Shown here: piece after piece, positions 60,710 through 64,000 of the stretch
Numbering within the stretch: position 1 is the stretch's first letter
Layout of the letters: every line of letters starts with the position of its first letter
DNA from: CAZEHS01 sp964649745
Lineage (GTDB): Bacteria > Bacillota > Clostridia > Peptostreptococcales > Acidaminobacteraceae
DNA length: 64,000 nt
Direction: 5' to 3'
Assembly: GCA_964649745.1 (NCBI GenBank)
Contig: CAZYQI010000018.1
Span: 5,864-69,863, forward strand
The notes under the pieces: model-generated
What the model was told of the DNA's origin: nothing
The model's database searches: none
The model's input: only the letters and a program-made list of their open reading frames with translations
Translations under genes and position numbers: made by a program

Positions 60710-61904
60710 TTGTACTGCCCTCCCCCTGGCGGATTCCAATATAACTGTAATTGAGACCGCCTTTATGCGGCGTATTGCCTGCAGCCATGTCTGAAAGCAG
60801 AGCTTCCGCGTCGGTTACCCTGAAATCCTTTCCGCCCAGGCCGTAGACACAGCTGTAAATGGCCGGACGCTTCTCGGTATCATAAAGGGCGGAGCGCACC
60901 TCCGCGAACAGTGGCCCCCCTTCATTGGAAAACCCGTCTACCCGATCCATGACCGCAATCTGCTTCAAATGCTCCAGGGCCCCGGCCAGCTCCTCTGCCG
61001 GGAAGGGCCGGAATACCCGTATCTTCAGAAGCCCCGCCTTGACCCCCTTTTCCCGGAGGTTATCGACGGCATCCTTGGCCGTGCCGGCTGCCGAGTTGAT
61101 GATGACCATGGCAATTTCAGCGTCTTCAAGTCGATAGGCTTCAAAGAATCCATAGGATCGGCCCGTCATTTTTTCAAACTCCGCCGCCACATCCAGAATA
61201 ACCTTTTTCGCTGCCCCCATGGACTCTGCCTGAAGCCGTTTGTGCTCCATGTAGAAAGCCGGAGAATCGTAAGGCCCCATGGACATGGGACTGAGATCGT
61301 TCAGCAGATAGGCCGGTGGCTCATAGGCACCGACAAATCCTTTCACCGCTTCATCTTCAATCAGCTGGATGTTTTCCACGGCGTGGCTGGTGATGAATCC
61401 GTCCTGACAAACCATGACCGGCAGCTGCACCTCCGGGTGTTCCCCGATTCGGAAGGCCTGAATGAAGTTATCGTATGCCTCCTGATTGTTTTCGGAATAG
61501 ATCTGTATCCAGCCGGAATCCCGGGCGCCCATGGAATCGGAATGGTCCGCATTGATGTTGATGGGACCGGACAGGGCACGGTTCACCACCGCCATGGTGA
61601 TGGGCAGCTTGTTGGAGGCGGATACATAAAGCATCTCCCACATAAGGGCCAGACCACAGGAAGATGTGGCCGTAACCGTTCTGGCACCAGCCGCCTGAGA
61701 CCCGATGGCCGCCGACATGGCGCTGTGTTCGCTTTCCACCAGCACCTGAACCGTGTCGATGGCTCCATCTGCCACATACTGGGCTACATACTGTGGAATC
61801 TCCGTGGAGGGCGTAATCGGGAACGCCGGCATAACATCCGGATTCACCTGCCGTATTGCGATGGAAACCGCTTCGTTTCCAGACATCCGTTCTTTGATTG
61901 CCAT
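60702..61904 (-). CDS. porA: 2-oxoacid:ferredoxin oxidoreductase, alpha subunit
   Basis: The alpha subunit, carrying the pyrimidine-binding and transketolase-C-like domains. At 400 residues it has GNEAVSIAIRQVNPDVMPAF, the ITPSTEIPQYVAQYV motif, SEHSAMSAAIGSQAAGARTVTATSS and a C-terminal domain with IRVFRPFPAEELAGAL. Start: ATG at 61904, 3 bp after the delta gene, so strongly coupled. The order gamma-delta-alpha-beta is the standard one for this enzyme. Confidence 0.94.
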   Translation of the reverse strand: MAIKERMSGNEAVSIAIRQVNPDVMPAFPITPSTEIPQYVAQYVADGAIDTVQVLVESEHSAMSAAIGSQAAGARTVTATSSCGLALMWEMLYVSASNKLPITMAVVNRALSGPININADHSDSMGARDSGWIQIYSENNQEAYDNFIQAFRIGEHPEVQLPVMVCQDGFITSHAVENIQLIEDEAVKGFVGAYEPPAYLLNDLSPMSMGPYDSPAFYMEHKRLQAESMGAAKKVILDVAAEFEKMTGRSYGFFEAYRLEDAEIAMVIINSAAGTAKDAVDNLREKGVKAGLLKIRVFRPFPAEELAGALEHLKQIAVMDRVDGFSNEGGPLFAEVRSALYDTEKRPAIYSCVYGLGGKDFRVTDAEALLSDMAAGNTPHKGGLNYSYIGIRQGEGSTNG

Positions 61905-61907
61905 GGC

Positions 61908-62216
61908 CTATTCCCTCCCCGTTTCTTCCGATTTCATTTCGATGGCATTGAATGGGCAAACCTGTGCGCAGATGCCGCAGCCCTTGCAAAAGGAAAGATC
62001 AAACGCATCCCGCACGCTATCCTTGACCGGAATGGACAGATCCGGACAGACAGGGGCGCACAGCAGGCATTGCCTGCACTTGTCCTTCAGGAATACCGGC
62101 CGCTGTGACCGCCAATCCCCTGTTTTAAAATCTCTTGAGTTCCCGGAGGCCTCAATGGTTCCGCCCCCCGTCAGCTGATGCCACGGGGTATTTTCGTTTA
62201 TCTGTTTCAGGCTCAT
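61908..62216 (-). CDS. porD: 2-oxoacid:ferredoxin oxidoreductase, delta (ferredoxin) subunit
   Basis: A 102-residue subunit with two 4Fe-4S sites, CRQCLLCAPVCP and CKGCGICAQVCP, that passes electrons to free ferredoxin. The N-terminal 45 residues (HQLTGGGTIEASGNSRDFKT) are typical of PorD. Its ATG overlaps the stop of the gamma gene by 4 bp. Confidence 0.94.
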   Translation of the reverse strand: MSLKQINENTPWHQLTGGGTIEASGNSRDFKTGDWRSQRPVFLKDKCRQCLLCAPVCPDLSIPVKDSVRDAFDLSFCKGCGICAQVCPFNAIEMKSEETGRE

Positions 62217-62791
62217 TGTTTCTTTACCTCCTGCAGTGTCATGATCAGCGCCGCCATATTGCCCTCGACCATTTCCGGCTTTGCTGCGAACTTGTGCTCG
62301 AAGGACGCTCTCAGCTCCGAGATCAGGGTTTCCTCATCCATGATGCCGCTGGCTGCGGCAACGGCTGCCAGCATGGGGGTATTGGGAAAATACCTGCCCA
62401 GGCACTTCTCCGATATGGTGCGGGCATCCACCACGTGGAGCCGCCCCGTATAACCGTTCAGCCTTTCCCGCACCTCACCGCTTGCCATCCGTGTATTGAT
62501 GACCAGGGTTCCATCCGGCTTCAGACCTTTCAGAACATCCACCGACCCGATCAGCGTTTCATCCACAACCACCACACAATCCGGCTCGTAAATGTTGGAA
62601 TGCACGCGGATCCTGGTGCTGCTGATGCGGTTGTACGCCGTAATCGGCGCACCCATCCTTTCCGGGCCGTACTCCGGGAATCCCTGTACATACATGCCGG
62701 TACTGAAAGCAACATCTGCCAGCAGCAGCGCCGCCGTTTTGGCCCCTTGGCCTCCTCGGCCATGCCACCGTATTTCAATCAGCTTCTTCAT
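62213..62791 (-). CDS. porC: 2-oxoacid:ferredoxin oxidoreductase, gamma subunit
   Basis: The gamma subunit and first gene of the operon. The ATG at 62791 (MKKLIEIRWHGRGGQGAKTA) follows GGGAGGGATTAT and gives 192 residues. The open frame upstream to 63025 would cross the sigma-54 promoter and is rejected as start. Motifs: WHGRGGQGAKTAALLLADVA, GFPEYGPERMGAPITAYNRIS and the C-terminal Rossmann-like half. Confidence 0.94.
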   Translation of the reverse strand: MKKLIEIRWHGRGGQGAKTAALLLADVAFSTGMYVQGFPEYGPERMGAPITAYNRISSTRIRVHSNIYEPDCVVVVDETLIGSVDVLKGLKPDGTLVINTRMASGEVRERLNGYTGRLHVVDARTISEKCLGRYFPNTPMLAAVAAASGIMDEETLISELRASFEHKFAAKPEMVEGNMAALIMTLQEVKKQ

Positions 62792-62834
62792 ATAATCCCT
62801 CCCACTCCAGTTTCGGTCTTCGCGGTTCTTGTGT

Positions 62835-62851
62835 CGCAAGATGCATGCCAA
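62835..62851 (-). promoter_or_regulatory. Sigma-54 promoter of porCDAB
   Basis: The minus strand reads TTGGCATGCATCTTGCG: TGGCAT, a 5-bp spacer, TTGC. Only the last base of the -12 element departs from consensus. It lies 44 bp upstream of the porC start. Confidence 0.75.
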
Positions 62852-62902
62852 TAACCCCCGATGCTGCATAGGCCACTCTTCTACGCCATAGTCGGTCAAT
62901 CC

Positions 62903-62928
62903 GTTAGAATTTCTAACAAATGTTAGAA
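62903..62928 (-). promoter_or_regulatory. Candidate activator-binding palindromes upstream of the por promoter
   Basis: Three GTTAGAA/TTCTAAC half-sites lie in a row (62903-62909, 62911-62917, 62922-62928), forming GTTAGAATTTCTAAC and TTCTAACAAATGTTAGAA. They sit 52-77 bp upstream of the -24 element, where an enhancer-binding protein would act. Confidence 0.6.
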
Positions 62929-62960
62929 TCCGTCCTTTTATGTGATAGAATTCTCCATCA

Positions 62961-63000
62961 TAAAAGGCCATCCCCGCTTCAATGCAGGAATGGCCTTTTA
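62961..63000 (-). terminator. Intrinsic terminator of the glycyl-radical activase gene
   Basis: AAAAGGCCAT and ATGGCCTTTT pair (10 bp, extended by CCC/GCG-type pairs toward the loop); TTTT closes the 3' arm on the minus strand. It lies 22 bp past the stop. Confidence 0.8.
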
Positions 63001-63021
63001 ATAGGTGACTCAGTCGTTGCT

Positions 63022-63762
63022 TCATTTACAGGAAATCGTTTGAACGCCTTCGGCTTCAATCGCATATCGCACCCTCATCACCTGCTCTTCATCAGGAACC
63101 TGAAATTCGGGCTCCTTAAAACCCATATCCCGGTACTTTCCGGTACCGAAATCGTGGTATGGCAACACTTCAGCCGAAGAAGACGGCAGGTTTTCACGGA
63201 CGAAGCGGGCCGTATCACGGAGATTCTCCGGGCTGTCATTCACCCCCAAAATCAACGGAAGGCGCACGACGACAGGAACACCCAAGTTCGCCATCCGTGA
63301 AGCGTTTTCAAGGATCAGAGCATTTCCCGTGCCTGTTGCCTGCAGATGGGCTTCAGCGTTTATGTGCTTGATGTCCAGGAATATCATGGACATCCGTTTC
63401 AATGACTGTTCCACCGCCTCCCAGTCAAAATGCCCCGAGGTTTCCAGAACCATATCGATACAGCGCTCGTCGAAGGCATCCGTCAGGGCACTGAAGAACT
63501 CCGGCTGTGCCGCGGCCTCGCCCCCCGAAAAAGTGACTCCCCCTCCGGATGCGCGGAAGAATACGGCTCCTCCCATCACACGTTCCACCACCTGACCCAC
63601 TGTCATAAGGGCCCCGGGCTTCGCCCAGGTTTCCGGATTGGCGCACCACCGGCATCGGAGGGGACACCCGGCAAGGAACACCGTGGTGCGTATGCCGTCG
63701 CCGTCGTGTATGGAATACTCCTGAATATGGGATACATACCCTGTGAGCTCGTATACGTTCAT
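63022..63762 (-). CDS. Radical-SAM glycyl-radical enzyme activase (PflA-like)
   Basis: Uses S-adenosylmethionine and a 4Fe-4S cluster to install a glycyl radical on a partner enzyme. The 246-residue protein has the cluster motif CPLRCRWC near residues 33-40, the preceding SIHDGDGIRTTVFLAG, and GGGVTFSGGEAAAQPEF for SAM binding. It lacks the extra two-cluster ferredoxin insert seen in many non-PFL activases, so it resembles the pyruvate formate-lyase type. Its partner gene is not in the window and could lie beyond the right edge. Start: ATG with GGAGG. Confidence 0.9.
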   Translation of the reverse strand: MNVYELTGYVSHIQEYSIHDGDGIRTTVFLAGCPLRCRWCANPETWAKPGALMTVGQVVERVMGGAVFFRASGGGVTFSGGEAAAQPEFFSALTDAFDERCIDMVLETSGHFDWEAVEQSLKRMSMIFLDIKHINAEAHLQATGTGNALILENASRMANLGVPVVVRLPLILGVNDSPENLRDTARFVRENLPSSSAEVLPYHDFGTGKYRDMGFKEPEFQVPDEEQVMRVRYAIEAEGVQTISCK

Positions 63763-63799
63763 TAAAACCTCCTAAAAGAGCGGTGATGAAGCACCCAAT

Positions 63800-63972
63800 A
63801 AAACCCTTAGCCGCAGATGAACGCAGATGAAGGGCAATGGGTGCCCAATAACTGCAAGGGCGGTATTCAAATTGCCAATATTCACTTGTTGCAACCGTTC
63901 TATCCCATAGGACGATGAACTCACATGCCAACCTGAACACATCGGTTTTCATCTGCGTTCATCTATCCTAAA
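63800..63972. repeat. Composite inverted-repeat element (family B) at the right edge
   Basis: AGCCGCAGATGAACGCAGAT near 63811 is the inverse of ATCTGCGTTCATCT near 63951, with TTTTCATCTG and CAGATGAAGG as flanking steps. No gene is seen in 63763-64000 apart from the activase ribosome site. Confidence 0.65.
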
Positions 63973-64000
63973 AATAATACAGAACAAAATGAAGGCACAA

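Noticed and set aside
63905..63940. Third sigma-54 promoter, upstream of the glycyl-radical activase (TTGGCATGTGAGTTCAT)
   Set aside because: The -24 half is good, but the -12 half lacks the essential TTGC or GC dinucleotide.

Overview
The window looks like a chromosomal segment of an amino-acid-fermenting, strictly anaerobic member of the Clostridia. The main evidence is a complete glycine reductase operon with two in-frame UGA (selenocysteine) codons behind a tandem glycine riboswitch, a CggR-type glycolytic operon, GlgC plus GlgD glycogen genes, ferredoxin-linked 2-oxoacid oxidation, anaerobic cobalamin genes and a sodium- or proton-pumping pyrophosphatase. Base composition is roughly balanced, so this is not one of the very AT-rich clostridia. 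Nearly every gene is on the minus strand; only two genes (25785-26606 and 57995-59392) are on the plus strand. No rRNA, tRNA, CRISPR array or recognisable transposase gene was seen.

Layout, left to right (minus-strand operons therefore read right to left). 1-5234: an unidentified partial gene, rnr, hppA and secG. 5311-12911: cggR-gap-pgk-tpiA-gpmI-eno, with two CggR-like operators flanking a good promoter in front of cggR. 12914-21006: glgC-glgD-glgA-glgP-pulA. 21298-22749: rpoN (sigma-54). 22869-25689: a sensor kinase followed by a secreted solute-binding lipoprotein. 25785-26606: an RMD1/DUF155 membrane protein. 26816-32050: a BMP-family nucleoside-type ABC importer with a 400-nt leader. 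32095-40647: grdX-trxB-trxA-grdE-grdA-grdB-grdC-grdD. 40764-42635: cheX-trmL-degV. 42742-50969: cobalamin genes in two blocks, one behind a B12 riboswitch (cbiA-cobQ-cbiB-cobD), one behind a DUF2225 gene (cobU-cobS-cobC). 51033-53915: an FtsA-like ATPase and nth. 54044-63762: a methionine gamma-lyase gene, two sigma-54 activators, a GntR regulator, a four-subunit 2-oxoacid:ferredoxin oxidoreductase and a glycyl-radical activase.

The right-hand part has a coherent logic. Near-consensus sigma-54 promoters stand in front of the methionine gamma-lyase gene (55353-55371) and the oxidoreductase operon (62835-62851). Activators of the sigma-54 class are encoded between them, and rpoN itself is in the window. 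A lyase that makes 2-oxobutyrate and an enzyme that could oxidise it to propionyl-CoA suggest a sigma-54-controlled sulfur-amino-acid catabolic module; this is an inference.

The most interesting unexplained item is a 283-nt element at 59441-59723 between two convergent transcription units. Its ends pair over 19 positions, and two further long-range helices and several perfect hairpins nest inside, as expected of a large structured RNA. I could not assign it to a known class. Several intergenic gaps also carry mosaic inverted-repeat elements of at least three sequence families.
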